DNA of 64,000 nt from positions 1 to 64,000 of the forward strand of contig NZ_FNBM01000002.1 of the NCBI RefSeq assembly GCF_900102335.1, in the 5' to 3' direction. The notes below the pieces were generated by a model. The model saw nothing but the letters and a program-made list of their open reading frames with translations, was not told where the DNA came from and did not search any database. Of the stretch, positions 8,896 through 17,139 are shown one piece after another. The number at the start of each line of letters is the position of its first letter. Position 1 is the first letter of the stretch. A program made the translations under genes and the position numbers. This DNA is from Phytopseudomonas seleniipraecipitans. GTDB lineage: Bacteria > Pseudomonadota > Gammaproteobacteria > Pseudomonadales > Pseudomonadaceae.

Positions 8896-10827
8896 TCAGG
8901 CCCAAGCCGCCGGTTCACTGAACAGACGGCCTTGCACACCGCTTACCCCCATCGCCTGCAACACTTCCCACTCCCCGCGGGTTTCCACACGTTCTGCAAT
9001 CAATGGTAGATCGATGCTGTTGGCCGCGCGCTGCATGGCTTCGATAAACAGGCGTTTGTCGCCTTCCTGATCGATACCACGGATGAAGCTGCCGTCCACC
9101 TTGAGATAGGCCAAACCCAGCTTCGCGAGGTTACCGATCATGCTGAAGCGGCCGCCGAAATGCTGCAAGCCCAGCTCAACGCCCAAGCTGCGCAGCTTGC
9201 GAGTCATTGCCTCCAGCTCGATCGCGCCCGGCAACTGACCCTCGTCCAGTTCCAGAATCAGCCGGCCGCTCACGTCCGGATTCAGTCGCAAGCGCTCGTA
9301 AATCTGCTGCAATGCCTGCGGGTCACGCACGGTAATGCCGGACAGGCTGAGCGCCAGCTTGCCTTCATGGTCAGGCAGTTGCGCCAGCAGGGCGTCGAGC
9401 ATCACCAGATCCAGGCGCGCAGTCCAACCGAAACGCTCCAGCCAGGGCAGGAAGCGGCCCGCGGCGATGGTCTCGCCCTGCTCGTCCAGCAAACGGGCCA
9501 GCACCTTGTTATGCAGCACCTGGGTTGGGTCAGCGGCGCTGACTACAGGCTGCACGTACTGCAGAAAGCGACCCTGCTCGAGAGCGCTGTCCAGCAGGCG
9601 GTGCCAATCGTTGTGTTCGTCACTGACGGCCGCCTTCTGGCGATGCTCGACAAAGGCCCAGTGCGTACGAGTCTGGCTGGTCGCCTCGGCGAGTGCTGCG
9701 TCGAGCGCGCTATAAAGCTCGTTGCTGGTGGCGCCAGCCGCGAAGGTGGTGATACCGATATGCGCCACCGGGTGGCAATCACTGGCACCGGTCTGCTGCA
9801 ACGAAAGCAGGCCAGTGCCCAGTTTCTCGGCCAACTGTTCGGCTTCCTGGCGATCGATACCAGCGGCCAGCAGGGCGAACTCGCCGCCGCGATTACGCGC
9901 CAGCAGATAACGCCCCTGGCTGACATGCTGCAGCTGCTCGGCTACTGCTTTGAGTAGCTGATCCGTGCGCTGCCCGCCGATACGCTGGTTGAGGCCGATC
10001 AGGTCGTTGACTCGCAGCAGGAACAGCACGCCGCTGCTGGCCCGTTCCTCACCCGTCAGGCGGGCCTGCAGATCGAGGTCGAAGTAGCGTCGGTTGGCCA
10101 GCCCGGTCAGGCTGTCCTGATAGGCCTCGGCGTGCAGCTTCTCGCTGCGCGACGCTTCTTCGTCGAACAATGCCTTGAGCTTCTCGACCATCTGGTTCAT
10201 GGCATTGACGACGCGGCGAAACTCCGGCGTACGCGGCAGGTTGGGTGCACTAAGGAACTCACGACGGGCAATCGCATTGGACTGCTCGACCATGTATTCC
10301 AACGGGCGCAACTGCCGCTTGAGCAGCAGCACGCCCAGAACGATGCAGACCAGGCTGATCAGCGCCAGCCACAGGAAGGTCGCATAGGCGTTCTGCCACA
10401 GCTTGGCGATGGCGAAGTAAGGATGACTGATCACTTCCACCCGCGCGGCCTGATTCCAGCCGTCACTGACGATGGCATCGCCCTGGGCCGGAGCCAGGTC
10501 CACCAGGTTCACGAACCACTGCGGTGCGCCCTCGCCCAGGTTCGCGCCGGACCGCTCGACCAGCGCTTTTTCGTCCGCGCCGATCACCCGAATGCTCTCG
10601 AAATAGCCGCTGTCGAAGATCGAGCTGACCATGAGTTCCATCATGGCCGGGTCGTCCAGGTGCGAGCCGAGCGACAAGCCCAGTGCCGTCGCGGCGTCTT
10701 GGGCGTGGGCACGCAACTGGTTGACCTGCTGCTCGCGTGAGCTTTCCACGTTGACCACCACGCTGCCGGCGAAACTCACCAGCATCAGCACGCAGATAGC
10801 GACACACAGCTGCTTGAACAGTGACAT
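8896..10827 (-). CDS. lapD: LapD, inner-membrane c-di-GMP receptor controlling LapG
   Basis: 643 residues. An N-terminal TM helix (about 5-25) precedes a periplasmic LapD/MoxY-type domain (about 26-150), a second TM helix (about 151-170), a HAMP segment (about 171-225), then a GGDEF domain with the degenerate motif RGGEF (313-317) and an EAL domain with KVL in place of EAL (441-443). Loss of both catalytic motifs is the hallmark of LapD, which binds c-di-GMP instead of making or degrading it. When c-di-GMP is bound, the periplasmic domain sequesters LapG and the adhesin stays on the surface. The gene follows lapG by 20 bases on the same strand, so they are likely co-transcribed, and it ends against the convergent small gene. 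Confidence 0.95.
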   Translation of the reverse strand: MSLFKQLCVAICVLMLVSFAGSVVVNVESSREQQVNQLRAHAQDAATALGLSLGSHLDDPAMMELMVSSIFDSGYFESIRVIGADEKALVERSGANLGEGAPQWFVNLVDLAPAQGDAIVSDGWNQAARVEVISHPYFAIAKLWQNAYATFLWLALISLVCIVLGVLLLKRQLRPLEYMVEQSNAIARREFLSAPNLPRTPEFRRVVNAMNQMVEKLKALFDEEASRSEKLHAEAYQDSLTGLANRRYFDLDLQARLTGEERASSGVLFLLRVNDLIGLNQRIGGQRTDQLLKAVAEQLQHVSQGRYLLARNRGGEFALLAAGIDRQEAEQLAEKLGTGLLSLQQTGASDCHPVAHIGITTFAAGATSNELYSALDAALAEATSQTRTHWAFVEHRQKAAVSDEHNDWHRLLDSALEQGRFLQYVQPVVSAADPTQVLHNKVLARLLDEQGETIAAGRFLPWLERFGWTARLDLVMLDALLAQLPDHEGKLALSLSGITVRDPQALQQIYERLRLNPDVSGRLILELDEGQLPGAIELEAMTRKLRSLGVELGLQHFGGRFSMIGNLAKLGLAYLKVDGSFIRGIDQEGDKRLFIEAMQRAANSIDLPLIAERVETRGEWEVLQAMGVSGVQGRLFSEPAAWA

Positions 10828-10847
10828 GAACGACTCCTCGCTACGCC

Positions 10848-11537
10848 TCAGGGAAACCCTTCGGCACGCATCTTCTTCAACAAATCCTGCCAGCGCGAAA
10901 GGCGCTTGCTGTCCCCTACCTGCTTACCGCCGGCTGGCCCTGGCACCCAAAGCCCTTCGGCGTTGAAGGCGTACACGGGCACCAGATCACGGCGTTCGGT
11001 GGCCGGCTCAATGGCATCGATCAGGTTATCCAGCACCAGTGGCACGGAGGTAGGAGTGGGGTAATAGGTTAGAACCATGTGCGCCTGATTGAGGCGCACC
11101 GCCTTGACGTAGGTAATGCGCAGCTTCTCGCTCGGCACACCCAGTTCACGCAGGCTGAAATACTTGGCGATGGCGTAATCTTCGCAATCGCCGGCGCCGC
11201 GCAGCAATGCCTCGACCGGGGTTGCCCAGTAATCGGCGACACCCCAGATCTCCTGGTCATCACGAAAGCGCAGTTGCAAATTGAAAAACCGGTTAACGGC
11301 CTTGAGCTTATCGGCCTCGCCAGCGTTGCGTTGCTCGTCGAGCAACCGCTGCCAGGCATCGATTCGGGGTTTACCGGCACCCAGAGGGCCATAGAGTTGC
11401 TCGGCGCGGGCGGCGATACGCTGGAAATCCCACTGCGCATGCAACCCGCCAGCGGCCAGCGACAAGGCGAGCAGGCAGGCCACCAGCGCAGGCCAGCGGT
11501 AACGGATTGAGAGAACGCCAGAACCGCCGATGGGCAC
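10848..11537 (-). CDS. lapG: LapG, periplasmic transglutaminase-like cysteine protease
   Basis: 229 residues with an N-terminal signal (hydrophobic stretch about 15-33). The bacterial transglutaminase-like cysteine protease triad is visible: Cys118 in GDCEDYAIAKY, His153 in QAHMVLTY and Asp170 in LVLDNL. LapG is calcium-dependent and cleaves the N-terminal retention module of LapA-type adhesins, releasing cells from the surface. The start is GTG; no ATG is available nearby, and GGAAG sits about 9 bases ahead. It is the first gene of a lapG-lapD pair, and the likely substrate is the adhesin at 1-8484. Confidence 0.95.
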   Translation of the reverse strand: MPIGGSGVLSIRYRWPALVACLLALSLAAGGLHAQWDFQRIAARAEQLYGPLGAGKPRIDAWQRLLDEQRNAGEADKLKAVNRFFNLQLRFRDDQEIWGVADYWATPVEALLRGAGDCEDYAIAKYFSLRELGVPSEKLRITYVKAVRLNQAHMVLTYYPTPTSVPLVLDNLIDAIEPATERRDLVPVYAFNAEGLWVPGPAGGKQVGDSKRLSRWQDLLKKMRAEGFP

Positions 11538-11767
11538 GACAATGCTTCCAGATAAGCCACTGCGCCATGGTGCGGCGCAACCGCTTAAAAAACAATTGCC
11601 AGATTGCCACTACAGCACACCGATAAATGAGTTGTCGGGAGCACCCGAGCGCAGCGAAGAACAGGCAAATGCATAAAGCCAGGGGCCGCAGCTGAGGGCT
11701 TTCAGCCTGTGATCAACGTGGGATGACGCTGCGCGGTTGCGTTTGGAAATGCCCCTGGCCGACGAAC

Positions 11768-11797
11768 CACCTGATGCGCTTGCGAGCGCATCAGGTG
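11768..11797 (-). terminator. Strong hairpin after the lipoprotein gene
   Basis: A perfect 13-bp stem with a TGCG loop lies 12 bases past the stop of the minus-strand lipoprotein gene. There is no T-run, but position and stability suit a terminator. Confidence 0.5.
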
Positions 11798-11809
11798 CGA
11801 AGCGGGCGA

Positions 11810-12259
11810 TCAGCGCTCGCGAGTCCAGCCGCGCTGCAGACGCTGGGGCGCCTCACGCTGCTGCCACTGCAGCGGCGCGGTACGCTGACGTTGTTGCTGC
11901 TGATAGTGATGGCGCTGCCCTTCCCAGCCAGGGCGCGGCGCTGGGCGGTAGTCACGGCGGTTGCGGTCATGACGCTCGTGGTAGCGCGAGTCGTAACCGC
12001 CGGCCTGGTTGTAATAGCGCGGAGGCGGAGGCGGCGCGTAATGCCGCGGCGGTGCATAGCGACGGTCGTAACGGCGGTCCTCGTAGACATACACCCGCGG
12101 GGCGCCATACACCTGCGAGCGCTGCTCGTAGGCACCGGGATAGTACTGGCGATCATAATCTCGATAACCACCGCTGTAGCCGCTGTCACCGTAGACGGCG
12201 CATCCGGTTAGCGAAAAACCCAACAACGCGACGAGCATGGATATGGATTTACGGATCAT
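11810..12259 (-). CDS. Small Tyr/Arg/Pro-rich lipoprotein
   Basis: 149 residues. The start at 12259 is chosen over a longer reading frame because it gives a clean lipoprotein signal (MIRKSISMLVALLGFSLTGC, lipobox LTGC) with AAGGAGG upstream. After Cys20 the chain is low-complexity: YGDSGYSGGYRDYD, an APPRHYAPPPPPRYY stretch, then a basic Gln/Arg-rich tail. No enzyme domain is apparent. Such composition is seen in envelope lipoproteins of unknown role. It stands alone on its strand between lapG and the guanidine operon. The signal is clear; the function is unknown. Confidence 0.75.
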   Translation of the reverse strand: MIRKSISMLVALLGFSLTGCAVYGDSGYSGGYRDYDRQYYPGAYEQRSQVYGAPRVYVYEDRRYDRRYAPPRHYAPPPPPRYYNQAGGYDSRYHERHDRNRRDYRPAPRPGWEGQRHHYQQQQRQRTAPLQWQQREAPQRLQRGWTRER

Positions 12260-12517
12260 GAGGCGGCCTCCTTCGACCGCGAAACGCACATCGGCGGCTG
12301 CCGATGCCGGGAATGCTCCCAAACCATCAGACACTCCACTGCTGAGCGAATGCATTCCACTCGTCGCAGAGTCGATACAAATGATTTCAGCCAACGTACG
12401 CGCGCGCCGCACCGCGCTGCGCCGAAACCGCGCAGCCCACCAACCTGGCGCACCACAAAAGCGCAGCACAGTGTCATGCACAAGCAGGAAGCAGCGCGCC
12501 AGACGCTTTACCCCGGC

Positions 12518-12535
12518 CTGGCACGATCCTCGCTT
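12518..12535 (+). promoter_or_regulatory. Sigma-54-type -24/-12 promoter
   Basis: CTGGCACGATCCTCGCTT has the GG (12520-12521) and GC (12532-12533) dinucleotides exactly 10 bases apart and matches the RpoN consensus TGGCACG-N4-TTGC at all but one position. It lies about 75 bases upstream of the riboswitch, so the transcript would begin near 12545 and contain the whole aptamer. This implies nitrogen (NtrC-type) control. I found no convincing NtrC site, and nothing else stands out in the 258 bases between the lipoprotein gene and this promoter. Confidence 0.6.
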
Positions 12536-12602
12536 ACACCCTTGTGTGCAGGAAAGCCCCCCGGCAGTAGCCGGGACAGCGGCATCACAATTCGCAATAG
12601 CT

Positions 12603-12697
12603 GACTAGGGTTCCGGTTCGCCACCAGGCGAATGACTGGTCCGAGAGTTGGCGACCTCCTCGAGGGGTTACACGGCGGGACAAAAGCCCGGGAGAAC
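12603..12697 (+). promoter_or_regulatory. Guanidine-I (ykkC) riboswitch
   Basis: The three conserved blocks of the ykkC aptamer appear in order: CTAGGGTTCCG (12605-12615), ACTGGTCCGAGAG (12635-12647) and ACACGG followed by GGGACAAAAGCCCGGGAGA (from 12670 to 12695). The last block forms the GGGC..GCCC stem typical of the class. It sits 64 bases ahead of the start of a transporter-carboxylase operon of the type known to be induced by free guanidine. The expression platform is not obvious; no long T-run follows, so translational or Rho-linked control is possible. Confidence 0.93.
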
Positions 12698-12760
12698 GCG
12701 CCCCCAGCGATGGGAGATGCCGCGCACTCCTGCCCGCCCTTTCTCGAACTGGAGGTCTCC

Positions 12761-13828
12761 ATGCGCAAGCCCCGTCTCTTCTCCGTTCTCGCCGCAGGTC
12801 TCGCGGCAGCCCTTACCTTCAACAGCCAGGCGGCACAGAAGGACAGCTTCAGCGTGTGCTGGACCATCTACGCCGGCTGGATGCCATGGGAATATGGCGA
12901 TACCCAAGGCATCGTCGACAAGTGGGCGAAGAAGTACGGCATCAGCATTGATGTCGTGCAGATCAACGATTACGTCGAATCGATCAACCAGTACAGCGCC
13001 GGTCAGTTCGACGGCTGCACCATGACCAATATGGACGCCCTGACCATTCCCGCAGCCGGCGGCGTCGACAGCACCGCGCTGATCGTCGGCGACTTCTCCA
13101 ACGGCAACGACGGTGTCGTACTCAAGGGCGAGAAGAAAACCCTCGCTGACCTCAAGGGCCAGGACGTCAACCTGGTCGAGCTCTCGGTTTCGCACTACCT
13201 GCTCGCACGCGGCCTGGAAAAGGTCGGCCTCAGCGAGCGCGACCTGAAAGTGGTCAACACCTCGGACGCCGACATGGTCGCCGCCTTCACCACCGCGGAC
13301 GTCACCGCCGTGACCACCTGGAACCCGCTGCTCGCCGAAATCGAAGCAACACCCGGCGTGACCAAGGTATTCGACTCCAGCCAGATTCCCGGCGAAATCA
13401 TCGACCTGATGGTGATCAACAGCGACACCCTCAAGGACAACCCCGCGCTCGGTAAGGCATTGACCGGTGCCTGGTACGAAATCATGGCGACCATGGGCGA
13501 CAGCGGTGCTGCCGGCAAGGCTGCTCGCGAACACATGGCCAAGGCGTCCGGCACCGACTTGAAAGGCTACGAAGCGCAGCTCGCCACGACCAAGATGTTC
13601 TACAGCGCCAAGGAAGCCGTGGCGTTCACCAAGAGCCCGCGCCTGCCGGAAACCATGAGCAAGGTCGCCGCCTTCTCGTTCGACCACGGCCTGCTCGGCG
13701 AAGGCGCACAGAGCGCGGACGCCGTCGGCATGGCGTTCGCCAATGACGTGACCACCGGCGATCAGGGCAACCTCAAGCTGCGCTTCGACCCGACCTACAT
13801 GCAGATGGCCGCCGACGGCCAGCTCTAG
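12761..13828 (+). CDS. ABC transporter substrate-binding protein, guanidine/urea-carboxylase-linked
   Basis: 355 residues. The start at 12761 is preferred to an upstream in-frame one inside the riboswitch because GGAGG lies 5 bases ahead and a Sec signal peptide (about 1-25, ending SQAAQ) follows. The mature protein has the fold signature of NitT/TauT-type binding proteins, with opening sequence CWTIYAGWMPWEYG, as in the family formerly labelled putative urea ABC transporter binding protein next to urea carboxylases. Given the riboswitch and partner genes, the ligand is probably guanidinium or a related compound. It is the first gene of the operon; a 92-base gap precedes the permease. Confidence 0.88.
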   Translation: MRKPRLFSVLAAGLAAALTFNSQAAQKDSFSVCWTIYAGWMPWEYGDTQGIVDKWAKKYGISIDVVQINDYVESINQYSAGQFDGCTMTNMDALTIPAAGGVDSTALIVGDFSNGNDGVVLKGEKKTLADLKGQDVNLVELSVSHYLLARGLEKVGLSERDLKVVNTSDADMVAAFTTADVTAVTTWNPLLAEIEATPGVTKVFDSSQIPGEIIDLMVINSDTLKDNPALGKALTGAWYEIMATMGDSGAAGKAAREHMAKASGTDLKGYEAQLATTKMFYSAKEAVAFTKSPRLPETMSKVAAFSFDHGLLGEGAQSADAVGMAFANDVTTGDQGNLKLRFDPTYMQMAADGQL

Positions 13829-13920
13829 AAACGTGAGGCCGCCGAGGTGGGTGCCGGCTTCGCGCATCCACTCTCGCGTCACCCCGTGCTGTGCTCCACA
13901 TACCGCATAACGAGATGCCC

Positions 13921-14736
13921 ATGCGCCTGATCAACCGACATCCCGACCGGGCCGGCCGAATGCTGCTGGTATTGCTGCCCTTCGCGCTGCTGCTGTTCGC
14001 CTACTTCATGGGCTCGGCGCAGCGCCTGGCGGACAACCCCAACGACAAGCTGCTGCCCAGCGCCAGCCAGATGATCGCTGCCGTCGACCGCCTGGCCTTC
14101 ACCGAAGACAAGCGCACCGGTGGTTACGCCTTCTGGCAGGACACCGCCTCGAGCCTGACGCGCCTCGGCATGGGCATCGGTATCGCCGCTGTGGTCGGGC
14201 TGTGCCTGGGCATCGCCGCCGGCATTCTGCCGCTGCTGAGGGCGCCGCTGTCACCGCTGCTCACCGTGCTGTCGATGGTGCCTCCGCTGGCGATACTGCC
14301 GATCCTGTTCATCGTCTTCGGCCTGGGCGAGCTGTCCAAGGTGATGCTGATCGTCATCGGCATCACGCCGATTCTCGCTCGCGACTTGGAGCAGCGCGCT
14401 CGGGAGATTCCCCAGGAGCTGCTGATCAAGGCGCAGACCCTCGGCGCCAGCACCTGGACGCTGATCCTGCGGGTCGTGCTGCCACAGCTGCTGCCGCGCC
14501 TGCTGATCGCCCTGCGCCTGGTGCTGGGCTCCGCCTGGCTGTTCCTGATCGCTGCCGAAGCCATCGCCAGCACCGATGGCCTGGGCTACCGCATCTTCCT
14601 CGTGCGCCGCTACATGGCGATGGACGTGATCCTGCCCTACGTGGTGTGGATCACCCTGCTCGCCTGGCTAATGGATCTCGGCCTGCGTCAGCTGACGCGG
14701 CTGTGCTTCCCCTGGTACGAGGGGGCCAAGGCATGA
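13921..14736 (+). CDS. ABC transporter permease (guanidine operon)
   Basis: 271 residues with about six TM helices. The cytoplasmic loop contains the EAA-type motif (AQTLGASTWTLILRVVLPQ) of BPD-type permeases in the nitrate/taurine group. Starts at 13891 (GTG), 13915 and 13921 are all in frame; 13921 is chosen because GAG sits 6 bases ahead and the protein opens with a basic stretch before the first helix. Its stop overlaps the ATPase start (ATGA), so the two are translationally coupled. It works with the binding protein and ATPase as one importer. Confidence 0.88.
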   Translation: MRLINRHPDRAGRMLLVLLPFALLLFAYFMGSAQRLADNPNDKLLPSASQMIAAVDRLAFTEDKRTGGYAFWQDTASSLTRLGMGIGIAAVVGLCLGIAAGILPLLRAPLSPLLTVLSMVPPLAILPILFIVFGLGELSKVMLIVIGITPILARDLEQRAREIPQELLIKAQTLGASTWTLILRVVLPQLLPRLLIALRLVLGSAWLFLIAAEAIASTDGLGYRIFLVRRYMAMDVILPYVVWITLLAWLMDLGLRQLTRLCFPWYEGAKA

Positions 14737-15530
14737 GCTATAAAAAAAGCAACGCCACAGACGCGTTCATCGAGGTGAAGAACGTCTGGCAACAGTACGG
14801 CGACCAGACCGTTCTGGAACGCCTGAACCTGTCCATCGCCGAGGGCGAGTTCTGCACCCTGGTTGGTGCCTCCGGCTGTGGCAAGTCGACCTTCCTGCGC
14901 TTGCTGCTGGGCCAGGAGCGGCCCAGCAAGGGCGAGATCCTGCTCGGCGGCCAGCCTCTGGTGGGCGAGCCGGATGCCAGCCGTGGTGTGGTGTTCCAGC
15001 GCTATTCGGTGTTCCCGCACCTGAGCGTGCTGGACAACGTCGCCATCGGCCTGGAACTGCCCCGTGCGCCATTGCTGGGTCGCCTGTTCGGCGCAGCCAA
15101 GCGCAACGCCCGCGAGCAGGCGGCGGCGATTCTCGGCAAGGTCGGCCTTGGCCATGCCCTGGACAAATACCCCAGCCAGCTCTCCGGCGGCATGCAGCAG
15201 CGCCTGGCCATCGCCCAGGCGCTGATCATGAAACCTCGCGTGCTGCTGCTCGACGAACCGTTCGGCGCCCTCGACCCCGGCATCCGCAAAGACATGCACG
15301 CCCTGCTGCTCGAGCTGTGGCGCGAAACCGGGCTGACGGTGTTCATGGTCACCCATGACCTCAGCGAAGGCTTCACCCTCGGCACCCGCCTGATGGTGTT
15401 CGACAAAACCCGTATCGACCCTCACGCACCGAACGCCTTCGGTGCGCGCATCACCTACGACATCCCCCTGAATAGTGATCGCCGAAGCGCCATCGCGGCA
15501 TTGCCGGCGCACCTTGCTTCGGCCCTGTAG
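14733..15530 (+). CDS. ABC transporter ATP-binding protein (guanidine operon)
   Basis: 265 residues. Walker A GASGCGKST (45-53), a Q-loop (VVFQRYSVFPHL), signature LSGGMQQR, Walker B VLLLDEP and a switch His (VTHD) are all intact. The start at 14733 gives an ATGA overlap with the permease; the reading frame extends upstream but only as a shadow of the permease. The nucleotide-binding subunit drives import of the operon's substrate. The next gene begins 11 bases after its stop. Confidence 0.92.
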   Translation: MSYKKSNATDAFIEVKNVWQQYGDQTVLERLNLSIAEGEFCTLVGASGCGKSTFLRLLLGQERPSKGEILLGGQPLVGEPDASRGVVFQRYSVFPHLSVLDNVAIGLELPRAPLLGRLFGAAKRNAREQAAAILGKVGLGHALDKYPSQLSGGMQQRLAIAQALIMKPRVLLLDEPFGALDPGIRKDMHALLLELWRETGLTVFMVTHDLSEGFTLGTRLMVFDKTRIDPHAPNAFGARITYDIPLNSDRRSAIAALPAHLASAL

Positions 15531-15541
15531 GAGACTGATAC

Positions 15542-16270
15542 ATGACAACTGCCCTCACCCTGCGCCCGACCCTTTATGAGGAAACCGTTCCCGGCGGCGG
15601 CCACACCTCGTTCGTCCTCAAGCGCGGTCAACTGCTGCGCCTTACCGACCTCGAAGGCGGCGCCAACGTCAGCCTGCTGTTGTTCAACGCTGCCGAGAAA
15701 AGCGAGCGCCTCAACCTGCCGGACACCCTCAAGGGCCAGCACACCGCCAAGCTCACCGCGGGCCACTGTCTGTACTCGGACATGGGTCGCGTGCTGGCAG
15801 CGATTACCGCCGACACCTGCGGCTGGCACGACAGCTTCGGTGGCGTGCTCTCGGCCGATGAAGTTACCGAGAAATACGGCCAGGGTCGCTACCAGGAACT
15901 GCGCAACGGCTTCTTCCGCAACGGCACCGACAATCTGCTGGTGGAAATGGGCAAGTGGAACCTGAACCTGCAGGACCTGCTGATGAACCTCAACCTGTTC
16001 AGCCGCGTGGACGTCGATGCCGACGGCGCCTTCCGCTTTCACGGCGACAACAGCAAGGCCGGTGACTACGTCGAGCTTTACGCACCGATGGACACCCTGG
16101 TGGTGCTCACCGCCCTGCAACACCCGATGGACCCCAACCCGCAGTACGCGCCCAAGCCGGTGCAGCTTGCCTGGAGCAAGGTCAAGAGTGACGGCATCAG
16201 CGTGCTCTGTCGTACCTCGCGCCCGGAAAACGGCCGCGCCTTTCACAACACCGAACGCAACTACCTCTGA
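15542..16270 (+). CDS. Urea amidolyase-associated protein 1 (carboxyguanidine deiminase subunit)
   Basis: 242 residues of the DUF1989/urea-carboxylase-associated family. A conserved [13 protein letters not shown] segment holds Cys and His likely to bind metal. AGGAG at 15529-15533 precedes the ATG. In guanidine-degrading bacteria the two associated proteins form a heteromeric carboxyguanidine deiminase (CgdAB), converting carboxyguanidine to allophanate and ammonia. Which subunit corresponds to CgdA or CgdB I do not assign. It is paired with the paralogue 10 bases downstream, with which it shares the DTCG..HD and [16 protein letters not shown] motifs. Confidence 0.88.
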   Translation: MTTALTLRPTLYEETVPGGGHTSFVLKRGQLLRLTDLEGGANVSLLLFNAAEKSERLNLPDTLKGQHTAKLTAGHCLYSDMGRVLAAITADTCGWHDSFGGVLSADEVTEKYGQGRYQELRNGFFRNGTDNLLVEMGKWNLNLQDLLMNLNLFSRVDVDADGAFRFHGDNSKAGDYVELYAPMDTLVVLTALQHPMDPNPQYAPKPVQLAWSKVKSDGISVLCRTSRPENGRAFHNTERNYL

Positions 16271-16280
16271 GGGTGCCGAC

Positions 16281-16916
16281 ATGAGCCTGATCGAAAGCAA
16301 CCTGCAGCCCGAGACCGCCGCGTTCCGCCACACCATCGCGGCGGGTGAGCCCTACCTGTTCGAGGTCAAGGCCGGGCAAACCCTGCGCCTGCACGACCTG
16401 GAGGGCAACCAGGCAATCGACACCCTGTTCTTCGCCGCCAACAACCCGCGCGAGCGCTTCGACCCGCAGCGCACCCTGCGCAAGCAGAACAACGTCTACC
16501 TGACCACTGGCACGGTGCTCTACTCCAACCTCGGCAAGCCGCTGCTGACCATCGTCGCCGACACCTGCGGCCGCCACGACACCCTCGGCGGCGCCTGCGC
16601 CCAGGAAAGCAACACGGTGCGCTACGCGCTCGACAAGCGCTTCATGCACAGCTGCCGCGACAACTTTCTGCGCGCCAGTCTGCACGACGGTCGCCTGGAG
16701 AAGCGCGACATCGGCGCCAACATCAACTTCTTCATGAACGTGCCGGTCACCCCGGACGGCGGCCTGACCTTCGAAGACGGCATCTCAGCGCCCGGCAAGT
16801 ACGTCGAGCTGCGCGCCGAGACCGACGTGATCGTGCTGATCTCCAACTGCCCGCAGCTCAACAATCCCTGCAACGGCTGGAACCCGACGCCTGCCGAGGT
16901 GCTGGTATGGAACTGA
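16281..16916 (+). CDS. Urea amidolyase-associated protein 2 (carboxyguanidine deiminase subunit)
   Basis: 211 residues, paralogous to the preceding gene, with [15 protein letters not shown] as the likely metal/active-site segment and a C-terminal GKYVELRAE motif. The start at 16281 is the first ATG after the upstream stop, with GAGGG 6 bases ahead; a longer reading frame upstream is only the alternate frame of the previous gene. It is the partner of UAAP1 in the carboxyguanidine deiminase inferred from family knowledge. A 223-base gap to the carboxylase follows. Confidence 0.88.
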   Translation: MSLIESNLQPETAAFRHTIAAGEPYLFEVKAGQTLRLHDLEGNQAIDTLFFAANNPRERFDPQRTLRKQNNVYLTTGTVLYSNLGKPLLTIVADTCGRHDTLGGACAQESNTVRYALDKRFMHSCRDNFLRASLHDGRLEKRDIGANINFFMNVPVTPDGGLTFEDGISAPGKYVELRAETDVIVLISNCPQLNNPCNGWNPTPAEVLVWN

Positions 16917-16992
16917 GTCAACGCCTGCGTCGCTTCCTCCTAATGATCTGCCAGAGCCGCTCGGGGCAGTGCCTGGCAGCGCAGAACCGTAG

Positions 16993-17018
16993 GGTGGACG
17001 TCGCTCTTAACGTCCACC
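16993..17018. repeat. Intergenic GGTGGACGT hairpin, possible dispersed element
   Basis: GGTGGACGT (16993-17001) pairs with ACGTCCACC (17010-17018) around an 8-base loop, preceded by GTAGG. Similar GTAGGGTGGAC hairpins are a familiar interspersed motif in some Pseudomonas genomes. It occurs once in this window, between UAAP2 and the carboxylase. Nothing else is evident in this 223-base gap. Confidence 0.45.
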
Positions 17019-17139
17019 ACGACCGCGCTACAGATCGGCCTGCGTAAACAGCCAACGAACGACCTGATTCCGACCACGGACGACCGTGGCGCAGACCCAT
17101 TACCGGCGGGACGGCCCGCCTCCTTCGAGGGCTCCTCGA

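Noticed and set aside
12632..12760. Upstream start for the guanidine-binding protein
   Set aside because: It lies within the riboswitch aptamer and would place a charged extension before a perfect signal peptide.
17101..17135. Possible second ykkC riboswitch before the carboxylase
   Set aside because: A GGCGGGAC..CCCGCC stem looks similar to one block, but the CTAGGGTTCCG and CCGAGAG blocks are absent.
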